Origin: Lutispora sp003527145
GTDB taxonomy: Bacteria > Bacillota > Clostridia > Lutisporales > Lutisporaceae
Direction: 5' to 3'
DNA: 64,000 bases
Assembly: GCA_029983695.1 (NCBI GenBank)
Contig: JASBZB010000010.1
Coordinates: 1 to 64,000 of the forward strand
Of the stretch, positions 8,356-16,783 are shown piece after piece. How positions within the stretch are numbered: the stretch's first letter is position 1; each line of letters starts with the position of its first letter. Position numbers and translations under genes: made by a program. The notes beneath the pieces were generated by a model. That model had not been told where the DNA came from and searched no databases. It saw only the letters and a list, made by a program, of their open reading frames with translations.

Positions 8356-8380
8356 GTGTCTTTCAGTGGTTTCCGTCTCC
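8356..8380. repeat. Copy A of a 25-base dispersed intergenic repeat
   Basis: This stretch (GTGTCTTTCAGTGG followed by TTTCCGTCTCC) is identical, as reverse complement, to 32111-32135. Both copies lie between genes. See the finding on this repeat. Confidence 0.8.
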
Positions 8381-8421
8381 CTTTGAATATTAATATTACC
8401 GGCAGGATGAATATATGCTAA

Positions 8422-9366
8422 TTATTTGCCTTCGCCTTGAGCCTTGCAGGCCATTGTATCATTTAGATAAACCACATGAGGTTTAAAGTCTATATCCTTC
8501 AGTACATTCAAATAGTCCTGATCTTTGATATCATTAGGATTTTTATTGAGCATTGCTACCACCAATGCTTCAATTACATTGGTACCGAAAGATCTCCCCG
8601 AGAGATTTGGAGTAGAGGTTACAAGCATGCCTGCATTTCTCTCCTTAAGCCATGTCACATCTTCCTTTGTAACCGTATTTGTGACAATGAGCTTGCCCTT
8701 TGCATCATAGGGAAGATAACGCCTTATATAGTGAAAATCTCCGGCGATGATATCCGACGCTTCAAAATATTTATCATATTTCCCCGCAAAATTTTCTTCT
8801 TTGTTTTGAGCCTTGCCTGTCGGATATAACATTTCAAAAGGCAGCTTACAGGCTATAGGTGCTACTATACTGGCAATACGTTCCAGCCTTTTCAGAGAAT
8901 ATATAGGTATGTTAAATCCCAGAGCCGTCATGACATCACCTAAAATCAAGCTGCACCCTACTTCGTCAAAGCCTTCTGCCATGCCGTATCTGTCAACAGC
9001 AGTTAATATAAAGGCGGTCTTACCCTTAAGTGGCATTATATTATCATTGATGTATCCGGGAAGGTTTCTCTCTAGGCTTGACTTCAATCCGGAGCCATCA
9101 ACCATAGGAGTGATCTTGGCTGCATTCTTTATTTGTATCGCATCTTTTATTATGTATTTTTTATTCCCTGCTCTCAGATACAGATCAATCCCGCCCATGC
9201 CAAAAGCATCAACCTTACCATCCAAGCTGCTGATTATCTCAATGGCCTTTTGCATATCTCCGTCTGTTCCTACTCTTTCAACCACTATTTTCTCGCCTTT
9301 GAAATCCAATTCAACCTTGTGATCTCTTTTTGATGAACCAATGCTCACACTGATGACATGTTTCAT
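8422..9366 (-). CDS. Quinate/shikimate 5-dehydrogenase-like protein
   Basis: A 314-residue protein of the type usually labelled quinate 5-dehydrogenase in Clostridia. It opens with MKHVISVSIGSSKRDHKVEL and contains IGTDGDM-like VERVGTDGDMQKAIE, DAFGMGGIDLYL and, in the second half, IIAGDFHYIRRYLP and VTSTPNLSGRSFGTNVIEA. A classic Rossmann GxGxxG is not clear to me, so the enzymatic label should be treated with caution. GGAGGAG lies well placed before the ATG. It appears to be a single-gene unit: a terminator ends dusB upstream and a palindrome (9396-9412) sits in its leader. Confidence 0.55.
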   Translation of the reverse strand: MKHVISVSIGSSKRDHKVELDFKGEKIVVERVGTDGDMQKAIEIISSLDGKVDAFGMGGIDLYLRAGNKKYIIKDAIQIKNAAKITPMVDGSGLKSSLERNLPGYINDNIMPLKGKTAFILTAVDRYGMAEGFDEVGCSLILGDVMTALGFNIPIYSLKRLERIASIVAPIACKLPFEMLYPTGKAQNKEENFAGKYDKYFEASDIIAGDFHYIRRYLPYDAKGKLIVTNTVTKEDVTWLKERNAGMLVTSTPNLSGRSFGTNVIEALVVAMLNKNPNDIKDQDYLNVLKDIDFKPHVVYLNDTMACKAQGEGK

Positions 9367-9395
9367 ATTCTTTCTCCTCCGTAATAATTGTTTAG

Positions 9396-9412
9396 TATGT
9401 AATCATTACATA
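9396..9412. promoter_or_regulatory. Palindromic operator-like site
   Basis: TATGTAAT-C-ATTACATA is a perfect 17-base palindrome 30 bases before the start at 9366. The form TGTAAT-N-ATTACA is typical of sites for dimeric repressors. No candidate regulator is encoded next to it. Confidence 0.4.
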
Positions 9413-9485
9413 TATATTTTAATACTATAGTAAAATTTATACAATTTTATATTTAAAAAATTAGCAGCATTCTATTATATATAAA

Positions 9486-9521
9486 AACTCCTGCTTAGAC
9501 CGATGAATCTAAATAGGAGTT
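9486..9521 (-). terminator. Terminator overlapping the dusB 3' end
   Basis: Reading the minus strand, AACTCCT-A-TTTAGA pairs with TCTAA-GC-AGGAGTT, followed by TTTTTATATA. The 5' arm lies inside the last codons of dusB and the loop region includes its TAA (9495-9497), so coding and termination signals overlap. Confidence 0.8.
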
Positions 9522-10475
9522 CAGTAAGTTCTCTATTTCTTGCTTTTGTGTCATTTTGAATATCCGGCTTTTTATAGTACAGGAGCCGTGCAGGCCTTTT
9601 AAGTACCAGGAAGCATGCTTTCTCATTTCCTTGATTCCTATATGCTCTCCCTTTTGCTGCACCAGCATGTTCATATGGTGGATGAGCATTTCCACTCTAT
9701 CCTTAGGCGATGGCTCTTCAGGCAAAACTCCAGTCTCCAGATACTCTTTGGTCCTTTTAAATATCCAGGGATTGCCCTGAGCACCCCTGCCTATCAATAC
9801 GGCGTCGCAGCCTGTTTCCTCCAGCATTCTCTCAGCATCCTGAGGAGTATATATGTCTCCGTTCCCTATTACAGGTATGGATAAGGCTGCTTTGACTTCT
9901 CTTATAATATTCCAATCCGCCCTGCCGGTATAAAATTGCTCCCGGGTTCTTCCATGGACAGCTACGGCTGCGGCCCCTTCCTGTTCGGCTATATGTGCAA
10001 GCTGCACAGCGTTCACAGTTTTCCCATCCCAGCCTTTTCTCATTTTCACGGTTATGGGAATCCTGACCTGTTTTACTACCGCATTTATTATTTCTCCTGC
10101 CAGCTTTGGATTCTTCATAAGGGCGGATCCATCCCCGTTATTCACTATTTTAGGGGTAGGGCAGCCCATATTTATATCTATCAGCTCTGCTCCATCCTCT
10201 TCCACCTTAGCAGCCGCATAGGCCATTATTCCAGGATCGCTGCCGAATATCTGAACTGCCGCAGGCCTTTCCCCAGGATCTACTGCTGTCAGAGCAGCAG
10301 TGTTGTCGCTTTTATAAAACATGCCCTTGGCGCTGACCATTTCAGTATAGACCAGCCCGCAGCCGAAGCCCTTGCAAATGAGTCTGAAGGCCATATCTGT
10401 AACCCCTGCCATAGGTGCAAGAAATATATTATTTTCGATTTGAATTTCGCCTATTTTCATAGAACCACCAGTCAT
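9495..10475 (-). CDS. dusB: tRNA-dihydrouridine synthase
   Basis: Flavin enzyme that reduces specific uridines in the tRNA D-loop with NADPH. The 326-residue sequence shows the FMN barrel start NIFLAPMAGVTDMAFR, the family signature INMGCPTPKIVNNGDGSALM near residue 100 with the catalytic Cys in MGCP, and VIGNGDIYTPQDAE and IGRGAQGNPWIF for FMN phosphate binding. ATG 10475 is favoured because AAAGGA lies 7 bases before it and the ATG overlaps the coaX stop (ATGA). An internal ATG at 10460 is less well served. coaX-dusB forms a coupled pair. In B. subtilis dusB also lies in the coaX-to-lysS interval. Confidence 0.93.
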   Translation of the reverse strand: MTGGSMKIGEIQIENNIFLAPMAGVTDMAFRLICKGFGCGLVYTEMVSAKGMFYKSDNTAALTAVDPGERPAAVQIFGSDPGIMAYAAAKVEEDGAELIDINMGCPTPKIVNNGDGSALMKNPKLAGEIINAVVKQVRIPITVKMRKGWDGKTVNAVQLAHIAEQEGAAAVAVHGRTREQFYTGRADWNIIREVKAALSIPVIGNGDIYTPQDAERMLEETGCDAVLIGRGAQGNPWIFKRTKEYLETGVLPEEPSPKDRVEMLIHHMNMLVQQKGEHIGIKEMRKHASWYLKGLHGSCTIKSRIFKMTQKQEIENLLNSYLDSSV

Positions 10476-11242
10476 TCTCTATTCCTTTCATATATTATTC
10501 TCAAACCTTCCAGAGTCAATAAGCCGTTTACTATGCTTATCGTTTTCGACTCTGTGGCAATCAGCTTTGCTAAGCCTCCGGTAGCGACTACTTTTGTATT
10601 TTCATCCCCCAGCTCTTTTTTCATTCTTTCTACAATGTAATCCACCTGTCCTACATATCCGAATATTATTCCTGACTGCATGCTGCTGACGGTATTCTTG
10701 CATATCGTCGTTTCCGGTTTCACCAGCTCTACCCTTGGAAGCTTTGCCGTCTTTTGAAATAATGCATCCATAGAGATCTGTATTCCCGGGGATATGGCAC
10801 CGCCCAGATATTCCCCGTTTTTTGATACCGCACAATATGTAGTGGCAGTACCAAAATCTACGATGACCAGCGGTCCTCCGTAAAGCTCATATGCAGCAAC
10901 CGCATTCACTATCCTATCCGCTCCTACTTCTTTCGGATTATCGTATTTGATATTTATGCCCGTCTTTACGCCAGGGCCGACAACCAAAGGTTCGCTTTTA
11001 AAGTATTTGCGTGCCATGTGCTCCAATGTATACATGGCAGTAGGAACTACGGAGGATATGACCACTTGACTTATACAGGACAGCTTATAGTTGGAAAAGC
11101 TGAAAAGCTGGTTTATCATCATCCCATATTCATCACTGGTTTTATGGATTTCAGTTCCTATTCTCCAGAATTCCAGCAGCTTTTTGTCTTCATATATGCC
11201 TAAAACTATATTGGTATTTCCGACATCTATCACAAGTATCAT
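10472..11242 (-). CDS. coaX: Type III pantothenate kinase
   Basis: First committed step of coenzyme A synthesis: ATP-dependent phosphorylation of pantothenate. The 256-residue protein starts MILVIDVGNTNIVLG, with the ATP-binding DVGNTN motif at residues 6-11, then VGPGVKTGINIKYDNP, GADRIVNAVAAYE, IVDFGTATTYCAVS and GGAISPGIQISMDAL. ATG 11242 is chosen because AAGGAAGG lies 8 bases upstream; an in-frame ATG further up (11281) sits inside a hairpin and lacks an RBS. An ECF S component is encoded upstream, consistent with vitamin supply. Confidence 0.95.
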   Translation of the reverse strand: MILVIDVGNTNIVLGIYEDKKLLEFWRIGTEIHKTSDEYGMMINQLFSFSNYKLSCISQVVISSVVPTAMYTLEHMARKYFKSEPLVVGPGVKTGINIKYDNPKEVGADRIVNAVAAYELYGGPLVIVDFGTATTYCAVSKNGEYLGGAISPGIQISMDALFQKTAKLPRVELVKPETTICKNTVSSMQSGIIFGYVGQVDYIVERMKKELGDENTKVVATGGLAKLIATESKTISIVNGLLTLEGLRIIYERNRE

Positions 11243-11270
11243 GTATATAACCTTCCTTGCCGTTAAATTG

Positions 11271-11293
11271 AAGCCAGGCATTTAGCCTGGCTT
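11271..11293 (-). terminator. Hairpin between the ECF gene and coaX
   Basis: A perfect 9-bp stem, AAGCCAGGC/GCCTGGCTT around a 5-base loop, lies directly after the stop of the ECF S-component gene (11294) and 29 bases before coaX. The tract that follows (CAATTT) is weak, so it may attenuate rather than stop transcription. Confidence 0.55.
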
Positions 11294-11863
11294 TTATGCT
11301 TTTCTTATTCTTTTCAGCGCTGCTGTGACTGCGGTGACGACTATGACAGCAACGATGACTTCGGGTATACCGTTTGTTGTTGCAATACCGAGTATGAGAG
11401 CTGCTGCTTTGCCTTGATCCTGACCCAATGCAGCTGCGAACTGGGCTCCATAAAGCATATAGATCATACCCAGCACACCCATAGTATTGGTCAAGGTACC
11501 TACGGTTGCTGAAGCAGCCGCACTTTCAGTCATCTTGTAAGTATAATAAGCCGTAAGTCCGATAAGCATTCGTGGCAGCACAGCCACAAGCGGATTCAAG
11601 AATACAAAGGATATGACCGTCGGCGCCATTATTGCCTGTATCATGCTGAATACGCCAAATATCAAACCTATGCCTACTGCTACCAAGGGGCCTTCCATAA
11701 TCGCGCCGATTATTACAGGCAAATGCATTATGGTAGCTTTAGCGGGACCAATGGGTATGAAGCCTAACGGCGTACTCCCCAACAGGATGGATACTCCTGC
11801 CAGCATGCCTGTGACCACAAGCTTTCTTACTGGCATAATACTTTTTGCTCTTTCACTATACAT
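11294..11863 (-). CDS. ECF transporter S component, possibly for pantothenate
   Basis: A 189-residue integral membrane protein with about five to six hydrophobic helices and the S-component look: an early basic/hydrophobic stretch, then LLGSTPLGFIPIGPAKATIMHLPVIIGAIMEGP, which matches the usual loop before the second helix. It would bind a vitamin and use a shared EcfAAT energising module encoded elsewhere. It precedes coaX, so pantothenate is a reasonable substrate guess (PanT-like); biotin is also possible because birA lies upstream. S components carry little substrate information in sequence, so the ligand is inferred only from neighbours. Confidence 0.8.
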   Translation of the reverse strand: MYSERAKSIMPVRKLVVTGMLAGVSILLGSTPLGFIPIGPAKATIMHLPVIIGAIMEGPLVAVGIGLIFGVFSMIQAIMAPTVISFVFLNPLVAVLPRMLIGLTAYYTYKMTESAAASATVGTLTNTMGVLGMIYMLYGAQFAAALGQDQGKAAALILGIATTNGIPEVIVAVIVVTAVTAALKRIRKA

Positions 11864-11992
11864 TTTCGCACCTCCGTTCCAGTTCCAAAAGGATACCGGA
11901 CGATATTATATAATAGTTTTGTTAGTCCAGCTCTTTACGATGCCGGCAAAATTATTTTATCATCATTAAATTATCAATGCAATATTTTTTCA

Positions 11993-12976
11993 TTAAATAT
12001 ATTCATATATGCCACGCACAGATACTTCTCCCGAAGTTATCTCCTCAATCCGCCCGTCATTCCTTTTTATCATAAGGTGCCCGTCGCAGCTTATATCTTC
12101 TGCAACCGCCTTGAACTCGCCGTCTTTTGTGATCACTCTGACTTCCTTACCAATATTAGCCGAGGCTCTTTTATACTCATCTATCATGAAAGATATATTT
12201 CCATTTTTTAAAAAGGCAGAATAATAATTTTCGAATGACTTCAGCACCTCTGCGATGATTTTTTTCCTGTCTGCCTGGAGGCCTGATGCAATCTTAATTG
12301 AAGTGGCTGTATTGAGATCGCCAAAATCCTTCTCATCAGAATTCACATTTATGCCTATGCCTACGCATAGATAATTGATCCTGTCTATCTCTGCTCCCAA
12401 TTCCGTCAATATGCCGCAAAGCTTCCGGCCATTGTGCACCAAATCGTTAGGCCATTTTATCATTATATCCGTGTCACATATCTCTTTTATTCCCTTCATC
12501 ACGGCAACAGCAGCTATTAGAGTTACTTGAGCGGCTTGCTCAGGCTTTATATCAGGTTTTAACAATATGCTCATCCAGATGCCCTTGCTCTTCGGTGAGA
12601 CCCAACCTCTTCCCAATCTGCCCCGCCCCGATATTTGCTCTTCCGCAATTATAACGGTGCCGTCTATGAAGTCCTTTTCTCCCAGTCTTTTTGCATAGCT
12701 ATTGGTAGAATCTACAGAATCCAGGTATATGATCTCCCGGCCGATAAATTTTGTATCCAGAAGCCCTTTTATTTCCACAGGATACAATATATCCGGGCTT
12801 TCCAATAAGGCATAACCTTTATTGGTCAAAGATTTTATTATATAGCCTTCTTCTTTAAGCTTTTTAATATACTTCCATATGGCAGTCCTGCTGACACCAA
12901 ATTTTTTGCTCAAGTCCTCTCCTGATAAATAGCTTCCTCTATTCTTCTTCAATTCTTCCAGTATTTCATTTTTCAT
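11993..12976 (-). CDS. birA: Bifunctional biotin-protein ligase and biotin repressor
   Basis: Activates biotin to biotinyl-AMP and transfers it to carrier lysines; the N-terminal domain makes it a transcriptional repressor. The 327 residues hold a winged helix-turn-helix (about 1-62, with LSKKFGVSRTAIWKYIKKLKEEGY), the ligase core with VDSTNSYAKRL and the biotin-binding SGRGRLGRGW, KWPNDL, and a C-terminal SH3-like domain. The start is ATG 12976, because GAGGAG lies 7 bases upstream; the ATG 15 bases earlier is itself part of that Shine-Dalgarno. Its obvious client is the carrier MmdC encoded at 14435. It has its own promoter (13038). Confidence 0.95.
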   Translation of the reverse strand: MKNEILEELKKNRGSYLSGEDLSKKFGVSRTAIWKYIKKLKEEGYIIKSLTNKGYALLESPDILYPVEIKGLLDTKFIGREIIYLDSVDSTNSYAKRLGEKDFIDGTVIIAEEQISGRGRLGRGWVSPKSKGIWMSILLKPDIKPEQAAQVTLIAAVAVMKGIKEICDTDIMIKWPNDLVHNGRKLCGILTELGAEIDRINYLCVGIGINVNSDEKDFGDLNTATSIKIASGLQADRKKIIAEVLKSFENYYSAFLKNGNISFMIDEYKRASANIGKEVRVITKDGEFKAVAEDISCDGHLMIKRNDGRIEEITSGEVSVRGIYEYI

Positions 12977-13037
12977 AGTTTTACTCCTCAAATATAGTTG
13001 GCAACAGTCAATATCATTATTTGCCTATTATGATACT

Positions 13038-13067
13038 ATTATATAAGTTTCTGCAACTACATAACAA
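13038..13067 (-). promoter_or_regulatory. Sigma-A promoter of birA
   Basis: TTGTTA (13062-13067), an 18-base spacer and TATAAT (13038-13043) on the minus strand, about 60 bases before birA. It lies after the propionate-operon terminator, so birA is its own unit. Confidence 0.55.
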
Positions 13068-13110
13068 GATTAACAGCACTCATAGTTCATATTGAGTTTA
13101 TAAATCCATA

Positions 13111-13141
13111 TGAGCCGCCAAGAACCGTCCCCGATGGCTCA
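13111..13141. repeat. Short palindromic intergenic repeat with AAGAACCGTCCCC core
   Basis: TGAGCC and GGCTCA enclose CAAGAACCGTCCCC. A GGGGACGGTTCTTGG-like word is, as far as I recall, scattered in intergenic DNA of many Clostridia. Only one copy was noticed here. Confidence 0.45.
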
Positions 13142-13148
13142 TTATAGC

Positions 13149-13178
13149 AAAAATACAGGCATTTCTGCCTGTATTTTT
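13149..13178 (-). terminator. Terminator of the propionate operon
   Basis: A perfect 13-bp stem, AAAAATACAGGCA/TGCCTGTATTTTT with loop TTTC, directly after the mmdB stop (13190). A-run and T-run flanks would let it work on both strands. Confidence 0.85.
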
Positions 13179-13189
13179 AAATTCATTCA

Positions 13190-14404
13190 TTACATAGCGC
13201 ACATTGAAAGGAGAACGCCTGCTGCAACCGCAGATCCGATAACTCCTGCAACGTTAGGTCCCATAGCATGCATCAAAAGGAAATTGGAAGGATTGGCTTC
13301 CTGGCCTACCTTTTGTGATACCCTTGCTGCCATAGGCACCGCTGATACACCAGCTGAACCTATCAGCGGGTTTACCTTTCCGCCGCTCAATTTGCACATT
13401 ACTTTACCAAATATAACCCCTGCAGCTGTGCCCATGGAGAAGGCTGCAAGGCCGAGAGCAATTATTGCCAAGGTTTTAGGAGACAGGAACAAAGCGCCAT
13501 TGGCTGTAGCACCAACTGTAACTCCAAGGAATATTACCACTATATTCATCAATTCGCCTTCTGCAGTCTTCATCAATCTGTGCAGAGTGCTTTGCATTGT
13601 AGCTGTTTCCCTAAGCAGATTGCCAAGCATCAACATGCCGACCAAGGATGCTGCTGCCGGAAGCACCAGTGATACTACTACAGTAACCAGTATTGGGAAC
13701 ACTATTTTTTCTACTTTAGAAACAGGTCTTAGCTGTTCCATAACGATTTCTCTTTCTGCCTTTGTTGTCAATGCCTTCATTATAGGAGGCTGAATCAAAG
13801 GCACTAATGCCATGTAGGAATATGCCGCTACTGCTATTGGCCCCAAAAGATGAGGTGCCAGTTTGGCAGTAAGATATATGGCTGTAGGTCCGTCTGCTCC
13901 GCCTATTATACCTATGGAAGCTGCTTCCGGGATAGTAAAGGTTATTCCAGGTATAAAGTTCAGCAATAAAGCACCTATAAAGGTAGTGAATATACCGAAC
14001 TGTGCAGCGGCTCCCAAAAGTATGCTCTTAGGATTAGCAATAAGAGGTCCGAAATCTGTCATAGCTCCAACGCCCAAGAATATTAATGGAGGATATATCC
14101 CTAGTTTAACACCTCTGTACAGCCAATACAGCAAGCCGCCGGCATCCACCATCTTATGAACATGCTCTCCCGTCACAGGGTCTGTAACAAGCTGATATAC
14201 CGGTTCTGCATTTAATCCTGCCAAAGGCAAATTGGCAAGAAGCATACCAAAGGCTATGGGCAGCAATAATAAAGGTTCAAAGCCCTTTTTAAGAGCAAGA
14301 TATATTAGAACAAAAGATACTAAAAGCATTACGCCTTCTTGCCAGGTTATGGCAGAAAAGCCCATGGTAAAATAGAAATCCCGTATAGCTTCTATCAATG
14401 ACAT
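13190..14404 (-). CDS. mmdB: Na+-translocating methylmalonyl-CoA decarboxylase, beta subunit
   Basis: Membrane subunit that removes CO2 from carboxybiotin and couples this to Na+ export. The 404 residues contain around nine to eleven hydrophobic helices and the conserved signature GIIGGADGPTAIYLTAKLAP near residue 165, whose Asp is essential in the oxaloacetate and methylmalonyl decarboxylase beta family. A second conserved stretch near the end is GKVNPLIGSAGVSAVPMAARVSQ. It is the last gene of the operon, with a terminator after it. The sequence alone does not separate methylmalonyl-, oxaloacetate- and glutaconyl-CoA pumps; the mutase and epimerase genes upstream decide for methylmalonyl-CoA. 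Confidence 0.93.
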   Translation of the reverse strand: MSLIEAIRDFYFTMGFSAITWQEGVMLLVSFVLIYLALKKGFEPLLLLPIAFGMLLANLPLAGLNAEPVYQLVTDPVTGEHVHKMVDAGGLLYWLYRGVKLGIYPPLIFLGVGAMTDFGPLIANPKSILLGAAAQFGIFTTFIGALLLNFIPGITFTIPEAASIGIIGGADGPTAIYLTAKLAPHLLGPIAVAAYSYMALVPLIQPPIMKALTTKAEREIVMEQLRPVSKVEKIVFPILVTVVVSLVLPAAASLVGMLMLGNLLRETATMQSTLHRLMKTAEGELMNIVVIFLGVTVGATANGALFLSPKTLAIIALGLAAFSMGTAAGVIFGKVMCKLSGGKVNPLIGSAGVSAVPMAARVSQKVGQEANPSNFLLMHAMGPNVAGVIGSAVAAGVLLSMCAM

Positions 14405-14434
14405 TCAAAATTCCCCCATTCAAAGCTTTGCGTG

Positions 14435-14836
14435 CTATTCAAGCACAATCAAAACCTGTCCTGTATTTACTGACTCCCCTGCATTTACTGCTATTGAAGC
14501 TACTTTGCCATCCCCGGCTGCCATTATCTCATTTTCCATCTTCATGGCTTCAAGTATGCATAGCACTTGTCCTTTTTTCACTGATTCTCCAACCTTTACG
14601 TTGACGGACAATATTGTTCCTGGCATCGGAGATACAACTGTTGCTGCTCCGGCGGGTACTGCTGCAGGTGCTGCTTTAGGCGCTGCTGCAGCTGCTTTTG
14701 GTGCCTGAGCCGGTGCTGCCTTAGGTGCCGGTGCCGCTTTCGGTGCGGCGGGTGCTGCTGCAGCTGCTCCGTCTCTAACTTCTTCCACTTCTACTTCATA
14801 GCTGTTTCCATTGACATTTATTAAAAATTTTCTCAT
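14435..14836 (-). CDS. mmdC: Biotin carboxyl carrier subunit of methylmalonyl-CoA decarboxylase
   Basis: Carries the carboxyl group on biotin from the carboxyltransferase to the membrane subunit. The 133 residues comprise a short N-terminal strand (MRKFLINVNGNSYEVEV), a long flexible Ala/Pro/Lys linker (about 25-62, repeated APKAAPA-type units), and a biotinyl domain with the biotinylation motif EAMKMENE (Lys99). ATG 14836 is chosen because AGGAGG lies at the right distance; the reading frame runs further up with no function. BirA is encoded just downstream. Confidence 0.95.
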   Translation of the reverse strand: MRKFLINVNGNSYEVEVEEVRDGAAAAAPAAPKAAPAPKAAPAQAPKAAAAAPKAAPAAVPAGAATVVSPMPGTILSVNVKVGESVKKGQVLCILEAMKMENEIMAAGDGKVASIAVNAGESVNTGQVLIVLE

Positions 14837-14849
14837 TTCTCTATTCCTC

Positions 14850-15212
14850 CTATAATCTATTAAACATTTGTTCCTGTCTTCCGACTCTAGCCCATACAGG
14901 AGCATTATCTTCCACTCTGTTGATAGATTTTATTACCAGGTTGCTGCTGCTTCCCATAACAGCTGCCAATGCTGCGCTGATAACGGCAATGAGCTCTCCC
15001 TCATCTTCTGCAGGTGCAGATATCACTTCTGCAGATTCTTCAGTTTTTTCTAGCTTAACAACTTCAGTTTTTTTTTCTGCCGTTCCTTTATTGGACAATA
15101 GCTTTAATGCATTAAGCATGTAGGCCAAGCCAATGAGTACTATGAATACTATGCCCATACCAACTAATGTAACTATTAGCCCATATGAAAGCTGTTCTAA
15201 TTCGCTCATCAT
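14850..15212 (-). CDS. mmdD: OadG-family gamma/delta subunit of the decarboxylase
   Basis: Small membrane subunit that holds the pump together. It has 120 residues: one N-terminal helix (about 8-32, LIVTLVGMGIVFIVLIGLAY) typical of OadG, then a charged linker with KKTEVVKLEKTEESAEV, and a C-terminal amphipathic stretch (AVISAALAAVMGSSSNLVIKSI) ending in VWARVGRQEQMFNRL. It lies between the carboxyltransferase and the biotin carrier, the usual place for this subunit. Confidence 0.88.
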   Translation of the reverse strand: MMSELEQLSYGLIVTLVGMGIVFIVLIGLAYMLNALKLLSNKGTAEKKTEVVKLEKTEESAEVISAPAEDEGELIAVISAALAAVMGSSSNLVIKSINRVEDNAPVWARVGRQEQMFNRL

Positions 15213-15224
15213 TATCCCCCTTTT

Positions 15225-16772
15225 CTATACAGGCAGATTGCCGTGTTTTTTGGCAGGTCTGTTTTCCCTCTTGCTCTCCAGCATTTCAAAGGCGGAAATC
15301 AGTCTCTGTCTTGTTGTTGCAGGTTCTATAACATCATCCACATAGCCTCTGCTTGCGGCTATATATGGAGTTGCGAATTTTTCTTTGTATTCCTGTATCT
15401 TTTCTTGTCTTGCCGCTGCAGGATTCTCTGCCCCTTCAATGTCTTTTCTGAAAATTATATTGGCAGCTCCTTCAGGCCCCATCACTGCGATCTCGGCTGT
15501 AGGCCAAGCATATACCTGATCTGCCCCTAATTCCTTGTTGCACATTGCTATATAGGCTCCGCCATAAGCTTTTCTTGTTATAAGGGTTACCTTAGGCACA
15601 GTTGCTTCACTGTATGCATAAAGCATTTTAGCGCCATGCCTTATTATTCCGCCGTATTCTTGATTGGTGCCTGGCAGGAATCCGGGTACATCAACGAGAT
15701 TGAGCACAGGTATATTAAATGCATCGCAGGTTCTGATAAATCTTCCTGCCTTATCGGATGCATTTATATCAAGACAGCCGGCCAATACTTTAGGCTGGTT
15801 TGCAATGATACCTACAGATCTGCCGTTAAGCCTTGCAAAAGCTGTAATTATATTCATAGCATAATATGGCTGGACTTCCATGAAATCTCCATTGTCAACG
15901 ATAGCAGCCATTACTTCTTTCATATCATAAGCCTTATTAGGATTGTCAGGTATGATATCGTTAAGTTTATCTTCTATCCTGTTTAAATCGTCATCACAAG
16001 CAAATTCGGGTGCATTTTCCATATTGTTTGAAGGCAAGAAGCTTAAAAGTCTCTTTATATCCTCTATGCATTGCTTCTCATCTGCACTGATGAAATGAGC
16101 AACACCGCTCACCTTATTATGTGTCATGGCACCTCCGAGATCTTCTGCAGAAACCTCTTCGCCTGTAACTGCCTTTATAACCTGAGGTCCTGTTATAAAC
16201 ATCTGGCTGGTTTTGTCAACCATGAATACGAAATCCGTCAGAGCCGGTGAATAAACTGCTCCGCCTGCGCAGGGTCCCATTATTACTGATATCTGCGGTA
16301 CAACGCCTGATGCGATTGTATTTCTATAAAAAATATTGCCGTATCCTGAAAGCGCGTCAACACCTTCTTGTATTCTTGCTCCGCCGGAATCATTGATGCC
16401 TACGACCGGAGCTCCCATCTTCAGAGCCATATCCATGACCTTGCATATTTTCTTCGCATGCATTTCTCCCAAGGAACCGCCTACAACTGTGAAGTCTTGA
16501 GCATAGGCATAGACCAGTCTTCCCTCAACTGTGCCGTATCCTGATACGACACCTTCTCCGGGAGCATCTACCTCCTGCATGCCGAATTCTGTGCAGCGAT
16601 GCTTTACAAAAGCGTCAATTTCAACAAAGCTTCCTTCATCGAATAATAAGCCTAATCTTTCCCTGGCTGTCATCTTGCCTGATTCATGCTGCTTCTTGAT
16701 CTTCTTTTCTCCGCCACCCTGTAATATGGCCTCTCTCATCTTTCTAAGTTGCTGAATTCTGTCTGTTGACAT
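15225..16772 (-). CDS. mmdA: Methylmalonyl-CoA decarboxylase alpha subunit (carboxyltransferase)
   Basis: Transfers the carboxyl group of (S)-methylmalonyl-CoA to biotin. The 515-residue length and sequence match acyl-CoA carboxyltransferases: N-terminal KMTARERLGLLFDEGSFVE, the first acyl-CoA pocket with GGSLGEMHAKKI and NDSGGARIQEG, the GPCAGGAVYSPA oxyanion loop, and in the second half FLPGTNQEYGGIIRHGAKML and RKAYGGAYIAM. It is cytoplasmic and docks on MmdB. Starts 11 bases after mce. Confidence 0.95.
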   Translation of the reverse strand: MSTDRIQQLRKMREAILQGGGEKKIKKQHESGKMTARERLGLLFDEGSFVEIDAFVKHRCTEFGMQEVDAPGEGVVSGYGTVEGRLVYAYAQDFTVVGGSLGEMHAKKICKVMDMALKMGAPVVGINDSGGARIQEGVDALSGYGNIFYRNTIASGVVPQISVIMGPCAGGAVYSPALTDFVFMVDKTSQMFITGPQVIKAVTGEEVSAEDLGGAMTHNKVSGVAHFISADEKQCIEDIKRLLSFLPSNNMENAPEFACDDDLNRIEDKLNDIIPDNPNKAYDMKEVMAAIVDNGDFMEVQPYYAMNIITAFARLNGRSVGIIANQPKVLAGCLDINASDKAGRFIRTCDAFNIPVLNLVDVPGFLPGTNQEYGGIIRHGAKMLYAYSEATVPKVTLITRKAYGGAYIAMCNKELGADQVYAWPTAEIAVMGPEGAANIIFRKDIEGAENPAAARQEKIQEYKEKFATPYIAASRGYVDDVIEPATTRQRLISAFEMLESKRENRPAKKHGNLPV

Positions 16773-16783
16773 TTTATCACTCC

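Noticed and set aside
14640..14770. GC-rich, repeat-like tract in mmdC
   Set aside because: It encodes the Ala/Pro linker typical of biotin carrier subunits.
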